Part shown: one piece after another, positions 48,778 to 57,527 of the stretch
Layout: every line of letters starts with the position of its first letter
How positions within the stretch are numbered: the first letter of the stretch is position 1
Assembly: GCF_023347295.1 (NCBI RefSeq)
Contig: NZ_CP094469.1
Span: 310,001 to 374,000, forward strand
Length of the DNA: 64,000 nt
Source: Faecalibacterium sp. I3-3-33
GTDB taxonomy: Bacteria > Bacillota > Clostridia > Oscillospirales > Ruminococcaceae
Direction of reading: 5' to 3'
Translations under genes and position numbers: made by a program
Notes under the pieces: generated by a model
What the model was told of the DNA's origin: nothing
What the model saw: the letters and a program-made list of their open reading frames with translations, nothing else
Databases searched by the model: none

Positions 48778-50310
48778 TCACTTGCCCTCAAAATCGTCCA
48801 CATAGGGCAGGTCGCTCATGACGAACCAGAAGGTGGTGCCCTTGCCTACGGTGCTTTGCACGCCGAAGCGGAAGCTGTGCTGCTGGAAGATGGCCTTGGT
48901 GATGGAAAGCCCCAGACCGGTGCCCTGCTTGCCTGCGTCCGAGCGGGAACGGTAGTACCGGTCAAAGATATAGGGCAGGTCGGCGGCGGCAATGCCCGGG
49001 CCGTGGTCCTCCACCTCTACCCGCACGCCCTCAGAGCAGCGGAAGGCGCGCAGGATAAAGATTCCGTCCTTGCCGATGTGGTGCATGGCGTTGCCCAGCA
49101 GGTTGTGCAGCGCACGCTGCATCATATCCGGGTCGGCATAGACCGGCAGTTCTTCTTCCGGCAGTTCCAGCTGCAATTGCCAGCCGTTCTGGGCGCAGAC
49201 GGCGTCGTAGCGCTCGCTTACTTCATCGCACAGCTGCCCCATGTCAAAGTGCACCCGCTCGCACTTGTAGGTGCCGCTGGTCACCTTGCTCAGCTCCATC
49301 ACGCTGGACACCAGCGCGGTCAGGCGGTCGGCCTCGTCCACGATGATATTCATCTGCTCGTCCCGGTGGGCTTTGTCGTCGCCGGTCAGGTCACGCACTG
49401 TCTCGGCATAGCCCTTGATGAGGGTCAGCGGGGTGCGCAGGTCGTGGGAGACGTTGGCCAGCAGGTCGCGCTGCATCTGCACCGCGTGCTGCACCTCCTC
49501 GGCCATGTGGTTAAAGTCCCGGGCAAGGTTGCCAAGCTCATCGTTGCGGCGGTTGTCCACCTGTACGGCGTAGTTGCCCAGCGCCATCTGCCGCGCCGCG
49601 CTGGAAAGCTGGCGCAGCGGCTTTGTGAACCACTCGCTGAACAACCACGCCGCCGACATGGCAAAGCCGAAGATGAGCGCTGCTGCCAGCGGCAGCAGGG
49701 TGCTGAGCACCTTTCCGGCCTCGGTAACGTGCACAAGGCTGGTGGTCACCAGCACGGTATAGCTGCCGTCGGCGGTAATGCGCCCTACCAATAGCTGCGC
49801 CGAGCCGGAGAGCCGGGGCGGGTTGAGCGTCTGCACAAAGCTGCCCACACTGCGGCACTTGCGCCGCATGGCAAGGGCAGTGGCAATGATCTTATCGTTG
49901 TTGGCAGAGTCCGAAAGATAGGTGCCGTGCAGGTTGCAGAAGGACTGGTTCTCGATCTTATAAATGGTGTGCAGGGTGGTGTCCGAGATATCCACGCAGA
50001 AACTGTTCAAAGAGCCTTTGGTGTACAGTTCCAGCGTGAGCTTATCAAAAAAATCACTGTTGACCGCAAGCTGCCCAAAAGACCAGCTGGACAGCACCTT
50101 GCCCTCGGCAATGGCGTCGTCCAGCCGCGCTACGATGCTGTCGGCCTGATTGGTGAGCTGGGTCTCGATGTGTTTGGTGTACAAAGGCTCCAGCAGCTGG
50201 GTGGACAGCAGCCAGAACAGCCCCAGCAGAAACAGGCAGATGAAGCACAAAAACCACATCAGCTGCCCGCGGATGCCAAGGGTATGCCGTGCTTTGGTGG
50301 TTTGCCGCAT
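48778..50310 (-). CDS. Sensor histidine kinase with HAMP domain
   Basis: A 510-residue kinase, ATG at 50308-50310 about nine bases after AAGGAG (a GTG nine bases upstream is too close). Membrane segments at about 15-38 and 203-225 enclose an extracytoplasmic sensor domain. HAMP (about 226-278), then H-box ANVSHDLRTPLTLIKGYAET with His289, N-box LHNLLGNAMHHIG, G1 DHGPGI, G2 GTGLGLSITKAI. It starts 19 bases after the response regulator stop, forming one operon. Signal unknown. Confidence 0.93.
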   Translation of the reverse strand: MRQTTKARHTLGIRGQLMWFLCFICLFLLGLFWLLSTQLLEPLYTKHIETQLTNQADSIVARLDDAIAEGKVLSSWSFGQLAVNSDFFDKLTLELYTKGSLNSFCVDISDTTLHTIYKIENQSFCNLHGTYLSDSANNDKIIATALAMRRKCRSVGSFVQTLNPPRLSGSAQLLVGRITADGSYTVLVTTSLVHVTEAGKVLSTLLPLAAALIFGFAMSAAWLFSEWFTKPLRQLSSAARQMALGNYAVQVDNRRNDELGNLARDFNHMAEEVQHAVQMQRDLLANVSHDLRTPLTLIKGYAETVRDLTGDDKAHRDEQMNIIVDEADRLTALVSSVMELSKVTSGTYKCERVHFDMGQLCDEVSERYDAVCAQNGWQLQLELPEEELPVYADPDMMQRALHNLLGNAMHHIGKDGIFILRAFRCSEGVRVEVEDHGPGIAAADLPYIFDRYYRSRSDAGKQGTGLGLSITKAIFQQHSFRFGVQSTVGKGTTFWFVMSDLPYVDDFEGK

Positions 50311-50329
50311 GAACCGCACGCTCCTTCAG

Positions 50330-51016
50330 TCAACGGGCGGCATCGGGGTCGAACTTATAGCCGATGCCCCATACCGTAGCAATGTAGCTGCGGCATTTAC
50401 CTAGATGGCCGCGCAGCATCTTTACATGGGTGTCCACGGTGCGGTCCTCGCCAAAGTAGTCGTAGTTCCACACCTTCTGCAGGATCTTTTCCCGGCTCAG
50501 GGCAATGCCCTTGTTGGAGGCCAGAAATACCAGCAGGTCAAACTCCTTGGGGGTCAGGGCCACTTCCTCGCCGGACACCCGCACGGTATGGCTGGCGGTG
50601 TCGATGGTCAATTCGCCAAAAGTCATGGTATCGGCGGCCTCGGTGGGGCGTGGCATGGTGCGGTTCAGCACCGCGCGCACCCGCGCCACCAGTTCCCGGG
50701 GGGAGAAGGGCTTTACCACATAGTCGTCTGCGCCGCTTTCCAGCCCGGCCAGTTTGTCGTACTCTTCGCCCCGGGCGGTCAGGATGATGACCGGGGTATT
50801 GATGTGGCGGGCGCGCATCTCCCGCAGGCAGGTCATGCCGTCCATAAAGGGCATCATCAGGTCCAGGATCACCAGATCAAACCCGCCGCCGGACAGCTGT
50901 GCCAGCGCCGCAGAGCCGTCCCCGGCTTCCTCGCAGACGTAACCGGAATATTGCAGATGCTCGTGGATCAGCTCCCGGATGCGGGGCTCATCGTCAACGA
51001 TCAGGATCTTTGCCAT
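50330..51016 (-). CDS. OmpR-family response regulator
   Basis: A 228-residue regulator, ATG at 51014-51016 behind AGGAGGAGTCC. Receiver: ILIVDDEPRIRELIHEHLQY, Asp52 in LVILDLMMPFMDG, TARGEEYDK, VVKPFSPRELVARVRAVLNR. Winged helix (about 128-225) ends YIATVWGIGYKF. It pairs with the kinase at 48778-50310. Targets cannot be read from sequence. Confidence 0.94.
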   Translation of the reverse strand: MAKILIVDDEPRIRELIHEHLQYSGYVCEEAGDGSAALAQLSGGGFDLVILDLMMPFMDGMTCLREMRARHINTPVIILTARGEEYDKLAGLESGADDYVVKPFSPRELVARVRAVLNRTMPRPTEAADTMTFGELTIDTASHTVRVSGEEVALTPKEFDLLVFLASNKGIALSREKILQKVWNYDYFGEDRTVDTHVKMLRGHLGKCRSYIATVWGIGYKFDPDAAR

Positions 51017-51199
51017 AAAACAGGACTCCTCCTATCATATCTCAGTATACAACTCTATTTTAATGCAAGAATTGGAAAAAGCTGTGAATTTTAAGTGAAT
51101 GGTTTGGAAAAACAAAACCGTCTGCACCCAGTATACCACACCGGGCGGCGGGGCGGCAATCTTTTTACGGAAAGGCGCTGCAAAATACGCCGGGGAAAC

Positions 51200-51228
51200 T
51201 TGACAAGAAAATGACCCTTTTGTAAAAT
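51200..51228 (+). promoter_or_regulatory. Promoter of the glycosyltransferase gene
   Basis: TTGACA (51200-51205), 17 bases, TAAAAT (51223-51228). Confidence 0.7.
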
Positions 51229-51274
51229 AAGGTCGTAACAAACGGGGCATTTGCAGAAAAAAGGAGAAGCGTCC

Positions 51275-52015
51275 ATGAGCATTCCCAAGATCATCCATTA
51301 CTGCTGGTTCGGCGGCGGGACTATCAGCCCGGAGAACCGGAAATGTATGGAAAGCTGGAAGAAATACTGCCCGGATTACAAGATCATCGAGTGGAACGAG
51401 CAGAACTTTGAGATCAGCCAAAACCGCTATGCACAGCAGGCGTATGCGGCAAAGAGATATGCCTTTGTATCGGACTATGCGCGGCTGGCGGTGCTGTACG
51501 AGTACGGCGGCGTCTATCTGGACACGGACGTGGAGCTGGTGCGCCCGCTGGACGAGCTGTTGGAACTGCCCGGTTTTATGGGCTTTCAGAACAACAACGA
51601 GGTAGCCACCGGGCTGGGGCTCGGGGCATGCAAGGGCAACCCGGTGGTGCAGGCGCTGCTGCGGGATTACGATGCACTGGATTTTATAAAGCCAGACGGC
51701 AGCGCGGACCTGACGCCCTGCCCGGAGCGGAATACAAAGGTATTGCAGACGCTGGGCGTGCGCAAAGACGGCACAAGGCAGAGCATCGCGGAAATGGAGA
51801 TCTTTCCGGCAGAGTATTTCTGCCCGATGGATATTTACACCCGGAAGCTCCGGGTAACACCCAATACCTACTCCATCCACCGCTTTGCCGAGAGCTGGAA
51901 GCCGAAGCCCAGCACGGTCAGCCGCGTTTTGCAGCGGCTGCTGAAGAAGCGCTACTATACATGGTACTGTCCTTTGCGCAGCCGGGTCGAGGGAATGCTG
52001 AAAAAGAGATCCTGA
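51275..52015 (+). CDS. DXD-motif glycosyltransferase (capsular polysaccharide type)
   Basis: A 246-residue protein, ATG at 51275 behind AAAGGAGAAGCGTCC. IPKIIHYCWFGGGTISPENR is the start of the Gly_transf_sug family, and the metal-binding DXD is in YGGVYLDTDVELVRPLDELL. FVSDYARLAVLYEYGG precedes it, as in Och1-like and capsule transferases. It stands alone rather than in a polysaccharide cluster. Sugar donor unknown. Confidence 0.9.
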   Translation: MSIPKIIHYCWFGGGTISPENRKCMESWKKYCPDYKIIEWNEQNFEISQNRYAQQAYAAKRYAFVSDYARLAVLYEYGGVYLDTDVELVRPLDELLELPGFMGFQNNNEVATGLGLGACKGNPVVQALLRDYDALDFIKPDGSADLTPCPERNTKVLQTLGVRKDGTRQSIAEMEIFPAEYFCPMDIYTRKLRVTPNTYSIHRFAESWKPKPSTVSRVLQRLLKKRYYTWYCPLRSRVEGMLKKRS

Positions 52016-52057
52016 AAACCGGAGCTGCCGCACAAGAATGGTGGATAGCGACAAAGC

Positions 52058-52107
52058 AAAAAGACCAGAGCTGCACAAGCCGTTTGGCTGAGCGCTCTGG
52101 TCTTTTT
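52058..52107 (+). terminator. Terminator after the glycosyltransferase gene
   Basis: AAAAAGACCAGAGC and GCTCTGGTCTTTTT; may serve the convergent lipoprotein gene as well. Confidence 0.85.
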
Positions 52108-52138
52108 ATCAGGGATTATAGAAGATTTCGGGAAGGGG

Positions 52139-53380
52139 TCACTTCAGGGCATTCGGAGTGGCATTATAAATGAAGCTGGCCTTTACAAGGGCATCGTTGC
52201 CATACTGGCTGATGGAGATGCCTGCGCGTGTCCAGTCGTTTGCGCTGCCGGACCAGTAAACGGTGAGCGGCTGCGAGAAGCGGAATGCGCCGTTGCATAC
52301 CTTGGAAAGGTTCCGGGGCAGATACACCTTTTGCAGCTGAGAGCAATCCTGAAATACGCTTTCAGCCAATGTGCCGATGCCCTCCGGGAGAACGATCTGC
52401 TTCAGGTGGGTGCAGCCTTCAAAGGCAGATGCACCCAGCAGCTGCAGATTGCCCGGCAGCTCCAGCCCTTCCAGTGCGATACAGCCGCTGAATGCACCAT
52501 CGCCGATGGAGGTCATGGTATCGGGCAGGGTGACGGAGGTCAGGGCGCGGCACCTGACAAAGGTATTGGCGGAAAGAGACTTCACCTTTGCAGGGATGCG
52601 GATGCTTTGCAGTGCCTTGCAGTCCGCAAAGGCATTCTTGTCGAGAATGGTCAGTGCGTCGGGCAGGGTGATGCGCTTCAGAGCGTGGCAGCTGAAGAAG
52701 GCGGATTCACCGATCCGGGTCAGGGTGTCCGGCAGCACCACGGCAGAAAGCTTTGTGCAGTGGGCAAACATCCCGTCACCCAGCTGGGTAAGGCCGTTGG
52801 CGATGGTAACGGTCTGCAGCTGGTCACAGCCGGAAAAAACACCGGTGGACGCAGAGCCCTGATATTCAGGGTCGCCGTTCAGCACCACAGTGGTCATGGA
52901 ACGGCAGGCAGAGAAAGCGGCCTTGCCTACGATCTTCAGGCTGTTTGGCAGAACGAGCTGCTTGAGCGCACTGCCTGCAAAGGCGTAGTCACCGATATAG
53001 GTGAGGGTGTCGGGAAGGACAACGCCGGTGAGATCGCTGTTGTAGAAGGCATAGCTGTTGATGCGGGTAACGGTGACGCCATCCGGGGTCTTTTCCGGGA
53101 TGGTCACAGTGCCGGTAGGATTGCCGCGGACGCCGGTCACGGTGGCCGTGCCGCCGGAGACCTCGTAGGTCAACGTGACCTTGCCGGGTTCCGGGGTCTC
53201 ACTGCCAGAGGAAGAGCCGGTGCTCTCGCTGGAGGAGCCGGAGGTGCTGCCGGAACTGGAAGAACCGGAAGTGCTGGAAGAGCCGGACGAACTGGACGGG
53301 CCATCGGAGCAGCCGGTCAGCAGCAGGGAGGCGGCAAACAGCACTGTCACGATGCAGAGCAGAAATTTATTGTTTTTCAT
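52139..53380 (-). CDS. LRR_5 (BspA-like) surface lipoprotein
   Basis: A 413-residue lipoprotein, ATG at 53378-53380 behind AAAAGGAGTAATGTACC. Lipobox LLTGCS with Cys24, then a Ser/Gly linker (about 27-62) that may span the wall. The rest consists of some eleven 22-23-residue leucine-rich units of the BspA type (INSYAFYNSDLTGVVLPDTL, IGDYAFAGSALKQLVLPNSL). Such proteins bind host or dietary ligands. It is 32 bases after the stop of the large M23/Ig/LRR protein, so the two are one operon and share the LRR type. Confidence 0.88.
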   Translation of the reverse strand: MKNNKFLLCIVTVLFAASLLLTGCSDGPSSSSGSSSTSGSSSSGSTSGSSSESTGSSSGSETPEPGKVTLTYEVSGGTATVTGVRGNPTGTVTIPEKTPDGVTVTRINSYAFYNSDLTGVVLPDTLTYIGDYAFAGSALKQLVLPNSLKIVGKAAFSACRSMTTVVLNGDPEYQGSASTGVFSGCDQLQTVTIANGLTQLGDGMFAHCTKLSAVVLPDTLTRIGESAFFSCHALKRITLPDALTILDKNAFADCKALQSIRIPAKVKSLSANTFVRCRALTSVTLPDTMTSIGDGAFSGCIALEGLELPGNLQLLGASAFEGCTHLKQIVLPEGIGTLAESVFQDCSQLQKVYLPRNLSKVCNGAFRFSQPLTVYWSGSANDWTRAGISISQYGNDALVKASFIYNATPNALK

Positions 53381-53412
53381 GGTACATTACTCCTTTTCGT
53401 TGCAGTGGCCGC

Positions 53413-56400
53413 TTACAGGGTCCAATCCAGAGCCAGAACATCGTCAGGCTCGGCTGCGGAGAGAAGCACAGACTCCTCGGCAGCCAGACTTTCACTGCTG
53501 CGCACCCAGGTGATGCTGCCGCCGAAATCGTAACGGCCGTCCACAACGGTCTCCCAGCCGGAGGCGTAAACGGGATAGTAGGCCGTCAGCTTACGGAAGG
53601 TAAACACGCCGGTGCCGAACTCGGGAGCATCGCCGGCAAAGGTGATGCGGGACAGGCTCAGGGCATCTGCAAAGGCATAGGAGCCGATGGTGCGGACAGA
53701 GGCCGGGATGGTAACATTGTTCAGATTGTCGCAGCCATAGAAGGCCATCGTGCCAATGGTCTGCAGGGTGTCGGGCAGGGTGATATCTGCCAGATTCTGG
53801 AAGCCGACAAAAGCGTAGCTGCTCAGGGAGGTGACGCCGCTCTTGACCACCAGATGCGCAATGGAATCGCGGTAGCTGTACCAAGGTGCCTCGGCAGCCG
53901 AGGTGTATTCCTTCATGGCACCGGAGCCGTCCAGCGTCAGGGTGCCGGTGGCCTCGTCAAAACTCCAGCCCTCAGCCGAAGCCAGTGCCCAGCGTGCAGA
54001 GACGGTGGCATCGCCGGTGAGGTCACAGGTGGTAAGAGAGGTGATCCGCTTGCCGGATTCGGTGTACCAGCCAAGGAACACCATGCCGTCTGCGGTGGGC
54101 TCCGGCAGACGGCCGTAAGCCTCGCCGGGATAAACGGTCTTTTCCGGCGTGTCGGCCAGATCAAGAATGCCGTCTGTGGGGTCAAAGGTCAGCGTGACGA
54201 AAGGCAGGACGGGAAGTTCTACGCTCACGGTGAAGGTAGCAGTCTTACCGCCGTAGTTGACGGTAACAGTCTGCACACCGGCAGTGCTCAATGCAGTAGG
54301 CGTGCAGGTAAAGCCGCCGGTGATGGTCTGGGTGGTGCCGTTGCTATAAGTGGCAGTCAGCTTCAGGCCGGTGGTATCCAGCGTGTCACCCACAAAGTAG
54401 CTGGTCTTGGTGGGGTTGGAAGCAATTGCAATGCCGGACAGCGTGACGTCCTGCACATTCACGGTGAAGGTGGCAGTCTTACCGCCGTAGTTGACGGTAA
54501 CAGTCTGCGCACCGGCAGTGCTCAATGCAGTAGGCGTGCAGGTAAAGCCGCTGGTGATGGTCTGAGTGGTGCCGTTGTTGTAAGTGGCAGTCAGCTTCAG
54601 GCCGGTGGTATCCAGCGTGTCACCCACATAGTAACTGGTCTTGCTGGGGTTGGAAGCAATTGCAATGCCGGACAGCGTGACGTCCTGCACATTCACGGCG
54701 AAGGTGGCAGTCTTACCGCCGTAGTTGACGGTAACGGTCTGCGCACCGGCAGTGCTCAATGCAGTAGGCGTGCAGGTAAAGCCGCTGGTGATGGTCTGGG
54801 TAGTGCCGTTGTTATAGGCGGCCTTCAAAGTCAGACCGGCAGTGTTCAGGGTATCGCCCACATAGTAGTTGGTCTTGGTGGGCTTGGTGGCGATGGTAAG
54901 GGAGGTGACCTCCTCCTTCTTTACATTGATCGTGCAGTTGGAGGTAAGGCCGTTCACGGTCGTTGCGGTGATAACGGCAGTGCCATAGCCAACGGCCTTG
55001 ACAGTGCCGTCCGAAGAGACCGTGGCGACGCTGGTGTTGCGGGAACTCCATGTGACGGCCTTATTGGTGGCGTTGCTGGGCATCACGTTTGCAGAAAGCT
55101 TGACCGTGCCGTTCAGGCCATACAGGGTGGAAGTTTCCGGTGTGGCCTTGATGCCGGTGGGCTGGATGGGGTTCACGGTCACGGAGCAGCTGGCGGTCTT
55201 GCCGTTGTTGCTCTTGGCAGTGATGGTAGCGGTACCAAAACCGACCGCCTTGACCACGCCGTTGGAAACGGTGGCAACGGAGGTGTTGCTGGAACTCCAG
55301 GTAAGGGTCTTGTTGGTAGCATTGCTGGGCGAGACCGTAGCAGTCAGGGTCTGGGAAGAACCGGTGCCGGTAAAGCTCAGGCTGGTTTTATTCAGGCTGA
55401 CGCCGGTAACTGCAATGGGGTTCACGGTCACGGTGCAGTTGGAGGTAAGGCCGTTCACGGTCTTTGCAGTGATAACGGCAGTGCCGTAGCCAACAGCCTT
55501 GACAGTGCCGTCCGAGGAGACCGTGGCGACGCTGGTGTTGCGGGAACTCCATGTGACGGCCTTATTGGTGGCGTTGCTGGGCATCACATTAGCAGAAAGC
55601 TTGACCGTGCCGTTCAGGCCATACAGGGTGGAAGTTTCCGGTGTGGCCTTGATGCCGGTGGGCTGGATGGGGTTCACGGTCACGGTGCAGCTGGCGGTCT
55701 TGCCGTTGTTGCTCTTGGCGGTGATGGTGGCAGTACCAAAACCGACTGCCTTGACCACGCCATTGGAAACGGTGGCAACGGAGGTGTTGCTGGAACTCCA
55801 AGTAAGGGTATTGTTGGTGGCGTTGCTGGGCGAGACCGTAGCAGTCAGGGTCTGGGAAGAGCCGGTGCCGGTAAAACTCAGGCTGGTTTTATTCAGTCTG
55901 ACGCCGGTAACTGCAACAGTGGGGACCGGCACGGTGGCGGTGAGGGTTACAGCGCCAGCACAATTGCCGCGATAGGAGTTATCGTAGGCGTAAATATGGG
56001 TGTGGTATACGCCGGATTCATTGTTGTGATCGGAAGTTTTCACCCGGAAGGTAAAGGTGTTGCCGTTGCGGGTGCCGCTGGCCTTGGAGCTAACTTCCCA
56101 GTTGGACAGCAGGTCGTCCTGACCGTTCTTTTCGGTCCATGTGGGGAACTGCACGCGGTTCACGCCGCTGGCATCGGTTACGGTGCAGGTGACAGTGTAG
56201 CCGGTGGAATCCACATTCGTGACCTTGGCGTTGGTAATGGTGGGACCGGTCTTATCCGAAGTAATCGTTACCTTGGTGGGGTTCTTATAAGAAGAGTAGC
56301 TGTCAGACGGTTCGCTGTGCTGGTTGGCGTCCTGCTCGTCAATGGCATAGAACGATACATTGACTTCACCGGTCTGATCGGTCGGGATGTCCAATGCAAA

Positions 56401-57171
56401 GCCGTGATCGGTGCCGCAGTGAAATGTATCGTCCAGACCCTGATCGTGGTACTTGTCGGCGATGACCTCATGACACTCGTTGTTGATATAGACGTGCACC
56501 GCCACCTTTGCATTGGGGGAGTCCGGGTCAAAAGCCCAGCCCTTTACATAAATGTGATTCTGCCAGCCCTGCACCACGTCCACGCACAGATTGGGGAGGT
56601 TGTTGGAGCCACCCTCTACATAGGTGTTGGTCAGATAATCCTCCGGGTCTACGATGGTGCCGCCATCACGAACTTCAAAATGAAGATGAGGGCCGGTAGT
56701 ATTGCCAGCGACACCGGATTCTGCGAGAATCGTTCCCTGTTCTACATGATCACCAACAGAAACTTTAAAACTGCCGGTTTTGAGGTGACAGTAATAGGTT
56801 TTGACACCGTTTCCGTGATCGATCACAATGTAGTTTGCGTAGCTGCCGTAACTACCGGGTTTTGCCTTATAGGCGGGGCAGTTGGTTCCAAGGGAGCAGC
56901 CGTAGTTGTTTCCGGGGCGGTGAGAACCTCGACAGCCCCGATCAAGTGCGGTAACAACAGTACCCGCTTTGGAAGCAACAACTGTGGTACCAATAGAAGC
57001 TTTGAAATCGGCACCAGTATGTCCACTATAACCGTGAATACCATATGTGATATAGGAATCAACGGGAAGGGTGTATTCTCCGCTATTAGAAAAAGCCATC
57101 GCCGACAGCGGCGAAAATACAGTGAGCAGCATGGCGAGCGTTAACAGCCATGCCATAAATCGTTTTTTCAA
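53413..57171 (-). CDS. Large secreted M23 peptidase with Ig-like and LRR repeats
   Basis: A 1252-residue protein starting at TTG (57169-57171) behind GTAAGGAGGAATAG. Signal peptide about 1-26. M23/LytM domain with a full zinc/catalytic set: His51 and Asp55 (HTGADFKA), His129 (YYCHLK), His162 and His164 (GPHLHFE). A GBS_Bsp-like domain follows (about 300-415), then four Big_2 domains (about 400-770) in two nearly identical pairs, three Big_3-like repeats of 78 residues (about 770-990), an InlB-type beta-repeat (about 990-1060), and BspA-like LRRs to about 1200. It lacks an LPxTG anchor. Likely cleaves peptidoglycan and displays adhesive repeats. Confidence 0.9.
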   Translation of the reverse strand: MKKRFMAWLLTLAMLLTVFSPLSAMAFSNSGEYTLPVDSYITYGIHGYSGHTGADFKASIGTTVVASKAGTVVTALDRGCRGSHRPGNNYGCSLGTNCPAYKAKPGSYGSYANYIVIDHGNGVKTYYCHLKTGSFKVSVGDHVEQGTILAESGVAGNTTGPHLHFEVRDGGTIVDPEDYLTNTYVEGGSNNLPNLCVDVVQGWQNHIYVKGWAFDPDSPNAKVAVHVYINNECHEVIADKYHDQGLDDTFHCGTDHGFALDIPTDQTGEVNVSFYAIDEQDANQHSEPSDSYSSYKNPTKVTITSDKTGPTITNAKVTNVDSTGYTVTCTVTDASGVNRVQFPTWTEKNGQDDLLSNWEVSSKASGTRNGNTFTFRVKTSDHNNESGVYHTHIYAYDNSYRGNCAGAVTLTATVPVPTVAVTGVRLNKTSLSFTGTGSSQTLTATVSPSNATNNTLTWSSSNTSVATVSNGVVKAVGFGTATITAKSNNGKTASCTVTVNPIQPTGIKATPETSTLYGLNGTVKLSANVMPSNATNKAVTWSSRNTSVATVSSDGTVKAVGYGTAVITAKTVNGLTSNCTVTVNPIAVTGVSLNKTSLSFTGTGSSQTLTATVSPSNATNKTLTWSSSNTSVATVSNGVVKAVGFGTATITAKSNNGKTASCSVTVNPIQPTGIKATPETSTLYGLNGTVKLSANVMPSNATNKAVTWSSRNTSVATVSSDGTVKAVGYGTAVITATTVNGLTSNCTINVKKEEVTSLTIATKPTKTNYYVGDTLNTAGLTLKAAYNNGTTQTITSGFTCTPTALSTAGAQTVTVNYGGKTATFAVNVQDVTLSGIAIASNPSKTSYYVGDTLDTTGLKLTATYNNGTTQTITSGFTCTPTALSTAGAQTVTVNYGGKTATFTVNVQDVTLSGIAIASNPTKTSYFVGDTLDTTGLKLTATYSNGTTQTITGGFTCTPTALSTAGVQTVTVNYGGKTATFTVSVELPVLPFVTLTFDPTDGILDLADTPEKTVYPGEAYGRLPEPTADGMVFLGWYTESGKRITSLTTCDLTGDATVSARWALASAEGWSFDEATGTLTLDGSGAMKEYTSAAEAPWYSYRDSIAHLVVKSGVTSLSSYAFVGFQNLADITLPDTLQTIGTMAFYGCDNLNNVTIPASVRTIGSYAFADALSLSRITFAGDAPEFGTGVFTFRKLTAYYPVYASGWETVVDGRYDFGGSITWVRSSESLAAEESVLLSAAEPDDVLALDWTL

Positions 57172-57299
57172 GTTCTATTCCTCCTTACAAAAAAACAATG
57201 GTTCCTGCTTGCAGGACAGCGTGTAGGGTACATTCCTCCTTTTTGATACAGCAGACACTCCGCAAGAAGAGAAGGCTGCACTTCATGGAATATACACAT

Positions 57300-57327
57300 A
57301 TTATAAAACTGTGCGGAAGAATGTCAA
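57300..57327 (-). promoter_or_regulatory. Promoter of the M23/Ig/LRR operon
   Basis: Minus strand TTGACA (57322-57327), 16 bases, TATAAT (57300-57305). It leaves a leader of about 120 bases before the TTG start. Confidence 0.75.
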
Positions 57328-57439
57328 TTATCTGCGGTGGAATTTGGGCGAAAAACACAAAATGCTGCTGGATGGTCTGTGCTATTTGTCAGTACCCGGG
57401 AAAGGCAGACGGGAAACGGGAACAAACTGTGTGTCCCGC

Positions 57440-57468
57440 TTGCCCTTTTTGCGCAGGAATGCTATACT
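57440..57468 (+). promoter_or_regulatory. Promoter of the propeller/ywlG/yggS/ABC operon
   Basis: TTGCCC (57440-57445), 17 bases, TATACT (57463-57468); a short perfect hairpin GGACAG-TGCG-CTGTCC follows at about 57480-57495. Confidence 0.6.
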
Positions 57469-57527
57469 TTAGCGATAAAGGACAGTGCGCTGTCCGCAAG
57501 GTTTTTCAGAGATAAGGATAAGCGCTT

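Noticed and set aside
53854..57144. A 1096-codon open frame on the plus strand across the M23/Ig/LRR gene
   Set aside because: It is the mirror of a repetitive, GC-rich coding region. It has no ribosome binding site and its product is low-complexity (Gly/Val/Ala repeats), while the minus strand encodes recognisable domains over the whole length.
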